Positions 56,290-64,000 of a stretch of 64,000 nt of DNA are shown piece after piece. The position numbers were made by a program, and so were the translations under genes. Origin of the DNA: Carex sylvatica (lineage: Eukaryota > Streptophyta > Magnoliopsida > Poales > Cyperaceae); the NCBI GenBank assembly GCA_964058845.1, contig CAXKVR010000131.1, positions 1 to 64,000 on the forward strand, in the 5' to 3' direction. Each line of letters starts with the position of its first letter. The stretch's first letter is position 1. The notes under the pieces were generated by a model. That model was not told where the DNA came from, did not search any database, and saw nothing but the letters and a program-made list of their open reading frames with translations.

Positions 56290-56405
56290 GTAGTGCTCGG
56301 TGCAGCGGTCCTCCGTGAAGCGGCTCGGTGAAGCACCTCGGTGAAGCGGCTCGGTGAAGTGGCTCGGTAAAGCACCTCGGTGAAGCGGCTCGGTGAAGCG
56401 GCTTG
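56290..56405. repeat. Subterminal tandem repeat GAAGCGGCTCGGTGAAGC
   Basis: About seven imperfect copies of an 18-bp or shorter unit (GGCTCGGTGAAGC, CACCTCGGTGAAGC) form a GC-rich minisatellite just inside the right inverted repeat. It is unrelated to the array at 47936-48310. Confidence 0.85.
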
Positions 56406-56569
56406 AGGGAAAGGAGAGAGAACAAGATGGAGAGGAGTTGGCCGGAGAGGGGAGGTGGGGGTGGGCGGAACTGGGCGGCGCTGGTTTTTTTTTTTTTTTC
56501 GGTTTGGTGCGGAGCAGAAGAGGCAGAGAGAAGAGGCAGAGAGGAGGAGAGGGTTCGGCTGGGATTATT

Positions 56570-56795
56570 AATCCCCTTTGGACCGCCCGTGGGGGGGGCG
56601 CCCCACATATTATTTGGACCGCCCGTGGGGGGGGGGGCGCCCCACTTGATGTTTGGACCGCCCGTGCCTGTGGCGCCCCATTAGGAATTTGGGCCGCCCA
56701 TGGGCCTGACGGTCAGGGCATGAATAAAAAAAAATTAATTGCAGGGTTATTTTTAAAATTTTCTTTTTCAGAGGGGATATTAATAAAAATGGCCG
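56570..56795 (-). repeat. Right terminal inverted repeat of the MULE
   Basis: This is the complement of 47611-47800, with an extra GC-rich unit: four copies of TTTGG(A/G)CCGCCC, each followed by a GGCGCCCCA-type half. G-runs of 8-11 bases occur. The outer end is GGGGATATTAATAAAAATGG then CCG. Confidence 0.92.
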
Positions 56796-56804
56796 ACAAA
56801 ACTA
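56796..56804. repeat. Target-site duplication, right of the MULE
   Basis: ACAAAACTA is identical to 47602-47610. Confidence 0.93.
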
Positions 56805-58065
56805 TATCAATGAACACACTCCAGAAAGGTAACTCTTCTATAAATGCATCTCACTACATTGCTTATCTGATAAATCAACCGAAATCAATATTTTTTTCTC
56901 CACCAGTTTCTATTGAAACTAGAAGAGCTCATTGCAAATACTGGTACAGAAGCTTTTCCTAAACTAAAATTAGAAAACTAACGGAATAGTTCAACTGTTT
57001 AAAGCAATGAACCAAAATCATGAAAACAAGAAACATGGAAAATAAAAGTCAGGAGACCTAAACCAGAAACCAGTTATTTTTGAAATACAAAAATGGCAAA
57101 ATTCTAGTTAATGTTTCACATACCAGATACCTTTGTGCTAGTACTTGTAGATCTATTTAATTCTATGTTTTATTTTATTTTTTGAAGTGAAGACAATGTT
57201 ACAACGGGTAACGATAGAATGTCGATAAGCTCATTGAGTATTTTATTATTTTTTTTAACAACTTAACTTTATAATTTATATTAATTAATTTGATATTTTA
57301 AATTTTTCGTACAAACGGATTACTCTATATCCATTTCAACAATTTGGATTCTATTATCGCAATACTCATTTACTCTGCAACAGGCTGCAGTTATATATTT
57401 AATTTAAAGGATTTTATGATTCAGTTTTTATGTAGTCAAAAGTGTGTCTGGTGATTAGATCGATGATTTCTTTGCAGTTTGCACCACCAAAAAGTAAACA
57501 ATAATAATGGTCACAGAATAAACGCAACCCAGAAAAAGTTTATAGCTATTTTTCCGTGTTTCCTTTTATTTGTCTGCCTAGCATAGTCACAAGATTCGTA
57601 AATTATACTCAAATTATATCCGAATAATTCATTTTTTGGGTGATGCCGAATCGAACGCCGAATTAATCATTTGACCGAACTTTGACCAAATTAAACTCGA
57701 ATAATTTGTGAATTTTATGATTTTTTCCGTATTTTCCAAATTATTCACGAAGTTTTCCCGAATTTTTCTCAGAACATTTTTTTTTGGGTTTTTCATTTTT
57801 TTGCTCTATTGCTAGACTGGATCTCTAATCTGAATAATTATGAATTACTCCCGAATAATATCTGAATTATTTCCGAATCACGAATTTTTAACCTCACCGA
57901 ACTAAACCGAATAATTCATTGTCACTATGCTGCGGCCTAGCCTAGCTGTTTTGACCCGCTACACTAATGACCTACGTAATGGAAAGCCTATGTTTCCTTG
58001 AAATAAACAAAATTACAAAAACATAAAGTCAGAATTCAGGAACCCAGGGATTCTTGTATCAAGAT
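56805..58065. other. Intergenic DNA right of the MULE
   Basis: I see no gene. 57600-57920 contains repeated CGAATAATTCA and GAATTATTCCGAAT-like words, which may be old repeat debris. Confidence 0.4.
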
Positions 58066-58215
58066 ACCCTAAAGTAACTCAAATTCTGAGTTAAGATCCG
58101 AACCGTCCGATCTGCTCTGGCCAGAATATTAAAGTGACCACATGCATTTCATCTCGAGTCGCATTGGCCGAATCCTGTCCAGATTTACACTAAAAATTTG
58201 AGTTACTTTAAGGGT
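58066..58215. mobile_element. Hairpin MITE upstream of the second 130-aa protein gene
   Basis: The ends ACCCTAAAGTAACTCAAATT and AAATTTGAGTTACTTTAAGG are inverted complements. The interior has CCGAACCGTCCGATCTG and CATTTCATCTCGAGTCG, also seen as a fragment at about 4830-4955. GATA words flank it. It lies 160 bp upstream of 58377. Confidence 0.78.
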
Positions 58216-58376
58216 CGATAGCATATTATCACGGCAGCCCCAATCCGTTGAACCTTAATTTGCTTAAACCCTGTTTTCATATTACAGTATAAATATCAAC
58301 CCATCTCTCCACCCAGTAATCCTACAAAGTTGAAACAAAAAATAACCATCTCTCCTCGCACTAATTATATATAATC

Positions 58377-58769
58377 ATGGATGCACTCACGGCCTCCATG
58401 ATAGCCACCATTCTAAGTTACAACGAAGCTGTGATAGACCTGGGGAAAGAGTGCAACTCTGCTAGCTTCCACCCAAACCATGTCGACTTCTGTTGCTCGG
58501 CCTTGGAGAACTTCATATGCCAGCATGAGCTCCTCGTCTCCGAATTTGGAAAATTGATATGTTCCTTTGATGCCATGACTGAAGAGGTCAGGGAGCTGAC
58601 AAAGGCAATCCGTGCGCATGTAGTGGTGCCAGATGCAGTTGAGACAGAGAAGCAGTACATGGCTGCATCCCCGACCTCACCTTTGCCAGAAGTGACAGTG
58701 GAGCATAACATGGATGCTCCAGTTGAGACAGTGGACCCAAAAAAGACTGCTTCAATTAGTATTTTTTAG
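58377..58769 (+). CDS. Unrecognised 130-aa acidic protein, family member 2
   Basis: The single-exon frame starts MDALTASMIATILSYNEAVI and is the same length as 39299-39691. Shared positions include MD.LT, KEC(N/S)SA, ELLVSE, KL.CSFD.MT and ELT, then DA(V/E)..E. It has more N-terminal Cys/His residues (CCSALENFICQHE). The 5' leader down to ACTAATTATATATAATCATGGAT is conserved with member 1. It is predicted helical, with a Ser/Pro-rich end. Function unknown. Confidence 0.65.
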   Translation: MDALTASMIATILSYNEAVIDLGKECNSASFHPNHVDFCCSALENFICQHELLVSEFGKLICSFDAMTEEVRELTKAIRAHVVVPDAVETEKQYMAASPTSPLPEVTVEHNMDAPVETVDPKKTASISIF

Positions 58770-59447
58770 TATGGCTTGTATGTAAGATCTTTCTCCCTTC
58801 TGTTATAACATGGAAAGATAGATCTAGTGATGCAAGAAATTCCCAAAGCAACTGGTTCTGTAATCTGTTTACGTTTCTTGATTGGTTTCTTTTTCCCCTT
58901 CTAATTGCTTCTTGGCTTCTTGGTTTTTTTTTTTTATATGTGGGATCTGTAATACGATACGCTTCCAAAAGGAATGAGTTAATTGAACTACTTTTTTTTT
59001 CTGCATTGTAACTCATGAGTTCATTAATATTGAGATAATTGCTTTAACTTAAGAGCTGTTTGTAATTGAGTTGATTAATAATTGCTTTTAGAGTGTTTCT
59101 CTGATTTCTCTGATTTGTAATTGAGTTGATTAATAATGAGATAATTGGTTTAAAAACCATAAAATTGCTTGAATCTTGTTTCTTGTTTACCCAATTTTGG
59201 AGGACCGACTGTATCTGATCTTACAGTTTTAATCAAAAAAATTTGTTGTTTGTTTTCTATTTAACATCTTTTAATTAGTAGTCTACAATAACATCTAAAT
59301 AATTAGTAAATTTAAGAGTGACATGATGCTCCTTTGGTGTTTCTGACAATTAAAGGTAAAAGAAGTGTGTTAGAATTGCCAAACCAATATTCCAGAAAAT
59401 TTAGAATATAGAAAATTAAGCAGCCCCATAGTCGATGCCATGCTAAA
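58770..59447. other. 3' flank and AT-rich intergenic DNA
   Basis: GATGCAAGAAATTCCCAAAG (about 58828) is shared with the fragment at about 41777. 59040-59150 holds a direct repeat of TTTGTAATTGAGTTGATTAA (two copies, about 59060 and 59115). No gene. Confidence 0.5.
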
Positions 59448-59601
59448 TTGCTAATGGCAAACATGGCCAGTTTGGTTAAGTAGTTTGCTTTTATGTTTAC
59501 TATCTGTTGTTTGGTTTACCAGTGTCAGGTGTGTGATACATTACCTGGTGCTTTGAATGGACTTTGCCTCTTTTTGAAAAAAAAAAAAAATTGCTAATGG
59601 C
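59448..59601 (+). mobile_element. SINE-like poly(A) retroinsertion with target duplication
   Basis: About 132 bp (59459-59590) end in a 14-base A run and are bounded by TTGCTAATGGC at 59448-59458 and 59591-59601. TGGTTAAGTAGTTTGC near the start loosely resembles a tRNA-type A box. It is non-coding. A SINE or other short retrotransposed RNA is the best reading. Confidence 0.7.
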
Positions 59602-60839
59602 CATTTCGTGGAATTGTAATTGATATAATTTTATTTTCTGAATTGGTCCACTGGTATAATTTTATCTGATGTCAACATTATTATACTAGAGCCGGCCACT
59701 AGCAAACAAACAAACAAAATAAGTATCACTGGTACAAGGCTTAGCACCACAATATTTGGTATGTGAAACATAACTGGAGTTTTGGGATATATTATCCTCA
59801 TATTTGAAGCTTAATCTAAAGTCCTGGTATTCAGTGCTGATCAGCAAATATTTCTACCAGTGGTTCAGTTGGGGTTCCTCTGACAAGGGAAAATTACCAA
59901 GGACCTAAAATTTACACAACAACCCCTCAAGTTATAATAATTACGCTTTGGTCCCTGTCATCAGAAAACCTCGTACGAGAAAGGTTTACAAAAATTGAAG
60001 ACATTAACTGTCATACAAAGATGATTTAGAGAAACGTATTAGGAGTTGGCATGAGTTAACTTTCAATCTCAGAAAGTGGACACAAGAAAATCAATGTTCA
60101 TTACACAAAATTACTGAACCACGCAAAGCAACGAAAGATAAAAGAAAATTATACCAGTACGTGGTCAAGTGATCAACAATTAACCAGCAATTCGATTTCA
60201 CAAGCAAGGAAATCAACAAAATGCAGATAAGGGCAATTTCTTGCTTTTTGACTTATTTAATTGTATCTTATTTTTAATTTATCAATAAAATATAAAATTA
60301 GAAGCTTGATCCTATCTTATTTAAAAAAAAAAAAAAAAAACATTCTGTTAAAATGTGTAACATATCTCCATTGCTTCCTAAAGCCGGAGGCGTAGAATGT
60401 GTAGAATTTTTTTTTTTTTTTTTTTTTTTTTTGGTGCTGCTGAAGGTTTTGCAGTACATCATCCAACAGAAGGTGTCCAGTAGGTTGTACTAATTTAGGT
60501 CAACATTAGGCCACAATTGAAAATTTGAAATGCTTACATCAACATTATAATTTAGGTCACAATAGAGAGGTGGTGGCTTTTTTTTAAATTTTTTTATTTT
60601 TTATGTGCAGTTCTAACAATTAACTAATAGTTGTAATCTATCCTACGATACATGTAAGATTGGTAATAAGTATCTTAATCTGATTTGAATTTTCATGAAT
60701 AAATACTCTTGCGGATCTCAAAGATGTACATGATAGCTTGTTGCATCTTAGTAGAGAATTTATATTATTTATTAGATTAATTCGCCTTTCGATCTAATAA
60801 TATTCAAATTTGAAATTTGTTAAACATTTGATTAACAAT
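59602..60839. other. Intergenic DNA with A and T tracts
   Basis: Poly(A) at about 60320-60341 and an uninterrupted T run at about 60409-60432 could mark further retro-insertions, the second on the minus strand, but I found no flanking duplication. No gene. Confidence 0.4.
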
Positions 60840-61385
60840 CACTATATTAAATATATTTTGTTGTCTTTAACGATTTTTGACTTCTGAACTATAGGAGATA
60901 GGAAATTATGTATTGGTTAGTCAAAAAAGGTTAATTCACAAGTCTTCCTTGATATTAATTGGTTAGCCAAAAGAAGTACAAATTTAATCTAAAAAATATA
61001 TTAAATTTTCTACAATGACAGACTTTCAAAAAAAAAAAAAAAACTATAATGAATATAGGTTTATCCACAACTGCAAAACAATACAGTTTGTTTAATATAA
61101 TAATTAATTTTATATATCAAACAGGGTTGGAATGAGAAATAATACCAAAGAAGAAAGCGTGGTGGAAACAAGCACAATTGAAAGGAAACTAAGCCACTCC
61201 TATAATTTTTTTAAAATAAAATAAAATATTCATTATTCATTTTCCCAACTGGTATATTACTTGGCCATCAAGCAGCTGGAACTTGGCAACCACGCATACT
61301 GAAATCTATAAATATTTATACTTGAAGAGGAAAAATTAAATTCCATCCTCCAAAATCAACAATCCAGCTAGCATCTTAATTAGCA
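60840..61385. repeat. Duplicated upstream flank of the small protein gene (right copy)
   Basis: 60840-61085 matches the complement of about 20900-21100 (GACTTCTGAACTATAGGAGA, GGTTAATTCACAAGTCTTCC, TTGATATTAATTGGTTAGCC). 61225-61385 matches the complement of 19750-19905 (TTGGAACTTGGCAACCACGC). The intervening DNA differs. Confidence 0.8.
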
Positions 61386-61706
61386 ATGCGTCGCGAGGGC
61401 CGGCAACACGGGTACGTCTGTACCCATGCCATCCTATCAGAATCAGAGCCTTGTGTAGATATCGATGCATCATCGGCAGATTATCAGACAAGAACAAGAA
61501 ATGTGAAGAATAAACTGAGCAGCACCCCCGTTGCAGGGGTGTTTGCGAAGGTGTCCAGAAAACCGACCAATCACTCAAAATTCACCGGAAAATGCAGCAA
61601 GCAGATGTGTGTGTCGTGCCGTGAGGTGCCGGCTTCCAAATCCAAGAACAAGTCCAAGGGAATGCGCAAATTCAGATTTATTATGGATGATGAATGCAAA
61701 ATTTAA
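61386..61706 (+). CDS. Small basic Cys-containing plant protein, 106 aa (right paralogue)
   Basis: The frame MRREGRQHGYVCTHAILSES leads to VAGVFAKVSRKPTNHSKFTG, then KCSKQMCVSCREVPASKSKN and a KFRFIMDD end. It aligns over its full length with 19439-19747; the differences are mostly in the linker around residues 28-42. The Cys spacing C-x3-M-C-x2-C is retained in both. The leader is short, and the flank is duplicated in inverted orientation with the left copy. Function unknown. Confidence 0.75.
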   Translation: MRREGRQHGYVCTHAILSESEPCVDIDASSADYQTRTRNVKNKLSSTPVAGVFAKVSRKPTNHSKFTGKCSKQMCVSCREVPASKSKNKSKGMRKFRFIMDDECKI

Positions 61707-62141
61707 GGTGTCAAAAATGTTTTTCTAGTTTTACGTACCCTTTTTGTTGTAAGATCGATCCCAAGATTAGAGATCATGTTTTGTTTACTAATCCTTTTAA
61801 TTTGGAACCTGCATCAATTGAATTCTGCTTAATTAAAATTGTTCTCACTTTAAGTTACAGATCAGCTTTGGCTTGTAATATAAGTGTGAGATATGTCAAA
61901 ACTAGCAAGAAATTAAGAAACATTAAAAATACATTATTTGATTCCCCTGTGATATCTCGAAATTTATTGAGCTACCACCTCAATATGTCGAAATTCTGAG
62001 CTAACTATTGATTTCTAAAAAAATATATATAATGTGACCACGAATGCATCACCAATCTACGCATGACCAAGGAATCAGTGGAGGAGCCACATGCCTATCT
62101 CTAAATTTTAAAAAACGATACTAAATTTATATATAGTTGGT
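61707..62141. other. 3' flank of the right small protein gene
   Basis: AT-rich; overlapping frames of about 100 codons at 61694 are unsupported. Confidence 0.35.
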
Positions 62142-62349
62142 TTGGATATGGAAAATAAATATGCTGTGATCCATAGGAATTGCAGCGATCCTGTAATTTC
62201 AAATTCAACCTTTCATTTGTTTTGAGATTCATGCATGAAAATAATTTTTATTGAGATTCGGGCATTTAGAAAAATGAAAGGTTTGATTTGGAATAACTAA
62301 GAACCTGCAATTCCTTTTGAATCGCAACAGATTTATTTCCTTGGATATG
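62142..62349. mobile_element. Mutator-type MITE with perfect 9-bp target duplication, subfamily B
   Basis: The element 62151-62340 (190 bp) begins GAAAATAAATATGCTGTGAT. Its right end is the inverted AATCGCAACAGATTTATTTCC-like terminus. Inner arms share GGAATTGCAG/CTGCAATTCC. TTGGATATG flanks it exactly at 62142-62150 and 62341-62349. Confidence 0.9.
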
Positions 62350-63779
62350 AGTTTTGCATACTTCTTAATTTGAGTTTTGCTTACCCTTAACTAAGTCTAA
62401 ATTCTCGACCAATAAAATTGGATGAGTCACTACAAATTTAGTAATTTTTTATCACTCTATTTCGATATAAAACAATAAGAGGAGAGAGATTAAGAATTGT
62501 CTCACAGTGAAACCACAATAAACATGTTACTTTTATTTCAAAAAAATTGGCTAAAATGTTTTATAAAATAATATCTGAAACTTAATGTAATTAATGCATT
62601 GAATTATTTTATGAAGTTTAATTATTAAAAATGAGCTGAAATTTAAAGAACAATTTTGTGAACTATGCTTCAAAGTAAAATTTGATACTTCAATGTTATG
62701 GAGATTCTTTAGTAGTCACTACCAAGTTTAAAAAAAAAAAAATGATTTAGATTAATTTTTAATCTTAATAATTTTTTGAAAAAAAATGAGTTTACGATCT
62801 AATTCGGCCGATTCCATATGATGTTTTTGATTTTGATTCATGATCAATTACCAATTATGGTTCCAATAAAAATTATTTAATAATATATATTTTTTTAAAA
62901 GAGGCTTAAAAGCCCATATCCATTACTAAAAACATAAAATTACATGAAATTATTTAATAATATATTAATAAATATTTTAATAATTTAAGCAAAACAATAA
63001 TAATATTATTTTTTTGCTTGCATCTGATGATCGAATATCCTGACTATATCACTGGAGTCATGTGCAGTACCAATCTGCGCATGAGTTTTCAATCCAATTT
63101 GACCAAATTTGCTCAGAACATGCTAACATCATAATTTTTTTTAAATCAATGACCAAATGTGGGTTATTCCTGCAGCTGCTTATGCGCCTCTCTCCAAACG
63201 CGTTGAATCACAGATTTTTCTCCACTTTTCTTAGTCGTCTTCCCTCTCATAGATTTATGCTGCTTCTCGCTGCTTTAATTTCTCATTTTCGTTTGAAGAG
63301 AGAGACGAAATATTTGGTATCTTAGAGAAAAGAGAACATAGACGGACTAAAGAGACAAAAATAAAGAGCATAATAGTCAATAAAAAATTTTAATTAATAC
63401 TGTACAATAACTTTTTACGTTTAAAAAAATATTATTTAATTATTTTTGGAGAAATTTAATATGTTATAGAGTTAGATTGGACAAATATGTGAGTATGTAT
63501 GATTTTTAAGGATAAATGTGTAATTATTGATTTTGAAAGGATTAATATGTAATATTGAAACTTTTGAGGGATATACATGAAATTGCCCATTTATTTTAAA
63601 TTAAGTTAATAGGCCAACTGGATTCCACTCCACTTTACTCTTTCAGTCTTCCCAAAGTCTTCCCCTCTTCTCTCTTTCACGATTTGTGACTCTTTCTTTC
63701 ATATCTAAATATCGCTAAAGAAACCGGCAGATTGTTTCGATTTAGCTTCGATCTTTTAACAAATTGGTTTAATTGAAAG
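62350..63779. other. AT-rich intergenic DNA and NLR promoter
   Basis: No gene is supported. The last 150 bp are pyrimidine-rich (CTTCCCCTCTTCTCTCTTTC, about 63660), as expected of a plant 5' leader before the NLR start. Confidence 0.45.
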
Positions 63780-64000
63780 ATGGCCGAGGCTATAGTTAGT
63801 TTTGTATTGGGTAAGCTGTCAGATGCTGCTGTTAAGAAGTTTCTACTATTACACGGCGTTGGCGAGCAAGTGGAGAAATTAAGTGGTGAGCTCAGGTGGA
63901 TTCAGGCTTTTCTTAAAGATGCCGACATGAAGCGTATTGTAAATGAGACGGAGAAGATTTGGGTGAGAGAGGTCAGAGATGTTGCTTACGACATAGAAGA
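63780..64000 (+). CDS. CC-NLR disease-resistance protein, 5' end (partial, runs off the window)
   Basis: From the ATG the frame stays open to the edge (73 codons): MAEAIVSFVLGKLSDAAVKK, then LHGVGEQVEKLSGELRWIQA, FLKDADMKRIVNETEKIWVR and EVRDVAYDIE. This is the Rx-N/coiled-coil domain of plant NLR immune receptors, including the start of an EDVID-type segment (RDVAYDIE). NB-ARC and LRR regions would lie beyond the window. CC-NLRs detect pathogen effectors or modified host proteins and trigger defence. Confidence 0.92.
   Translation, partial: MAEAIVSFVLGKLSDAAVKKFLLLHGVGEQVEKLSGELRWIQAFLKDADMKRIVNETEKIWVREVRDVAYDIE

Larger units (their letters stand above)
47611..56795 (+). mobile_element. 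Complete Mutator-like element (MULE), 9185 bp, with transposase and PMD gene
   Basis: The termini CGACCATTTTTATTAATATC (left) and the complement CGGCCATTTTTATTAATATC (right) open terminal inverted repeats of roughly 190-220 bp. A perfect 9-bp target duplication flanks the element. Inside are a three-exon MURA-type transposase gene (+, 48433-51650) and, convergent to it, an eight-exon plant mobile domain gene (-, 55000-51979). The 3' ends are 328 bp apart. This two-gene convergent layout resembles maize MuDR, although there the second gene is mudrB. Subterminal zones carry distinct tandem repeats (47936-48310 left; 56290-56405 right). Confidence 0.95.

Noticed and set aside
56393..56962. 189-codon open frame at the right end of the MULE
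   Set aside because: It translates the GC-rich inverted repeat and minisatellite, crosses the element boundary and has no recognisable domain. The mirror frame at 47585-47812 comes from the same inverted repeat.
60405..60435. Minus-strand SINE marked by the long T run
   Set aside because: No flanking duplication or element boundaries could be found, so it is only mentioned as a possibility.
63062..63325. 87-codon frame upstream of the NLR
   Set aside because: It has low-complexity composition, no recognisable motif and no splice link to the NLR, whose start at 63780 is convincing.

Overview
The window is nuclear DNA of a flowering plant, most likely a eudicot. It has GT-AG introns, AT-rich intergenic DNA, and typical plant families: U-box protein, PPR protein, C2H2 zinc finger with QALGGH-type helices, F-box/DUF295 protein, CC-NLR, Copia and Mutator-like elements, and a plant mobile domain gene. 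I cannot name the species. No tRNA, rRNA, CRISPR or bacterial-type feature was seen.

Layout. (1) 315-1844: last four exons of a MEE14/CBP1-like gene (+). (2) 2454-4651 and 7881-10354: two intact tandem copies (-) of an 11-exon gene for a 4Fe-4S/metallo-beta-lactamase protein. A decayed piece of the MEE14-like gene precedes copy 2, so the duplicated unit held both genes. (3) 13437-18317: a 12-exon gene (-) fusing an oxygenase-like N-terminal half to a C-terminal U-box. (4) 19439-19747: a small basic/cysteine protein gene (-), with an inverted paralogue at 61386-61706 (+). (5) 22095-34015: a large inverted duplication (palindrome) around a C2H2 zinc-finger gene. The right copy is intact. The left copy is split by a 5.4-kb Copia retrotransposon with apparently identical LTRs. 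(6) 35590-38050: a direct duplication of a small two-helix membrane protein gene, with repeats. (7) 39299-42061 and 58377-58769: members of an unrecognised 130-residue protein family, plus a broken F-box/DUF295 gene. (8) 45050-46147: an intronless PPR gene. (9) 47611-56795: a complete 9.2-kb Mutator-like element (MULE) with about 200-bp terminal inverted repeats and a perfect 9-bp target duplication. It carries a three-exon MURA-type transposase gene and, convergent to it, an eight-exon plant mobile domain (PMD/MAIN-like) gene with one in-frame stop. (10) 63780-64000: the 5' end of a CC-NLR resistance gene running off the window.

The window is best read as a small gene island reshaped by local duplication (tandem, inverted and palindromic) and by many insertions. 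At least five short Mutator-type MITEs have visible 9-10 bp target duplications. There are also hairpin MITEs, a CACTA-like element, two SINE-like poly(A) insertions and LINE/LTR debris. Several duplications preserve the empty site of an insertion in the sister copy, so the order of events can be read directly. The most interesting object is the MULE: its two convergent genes copy the mudrA/mudrB layout of MuDR, but the second gene is a plant mobile domain gene.
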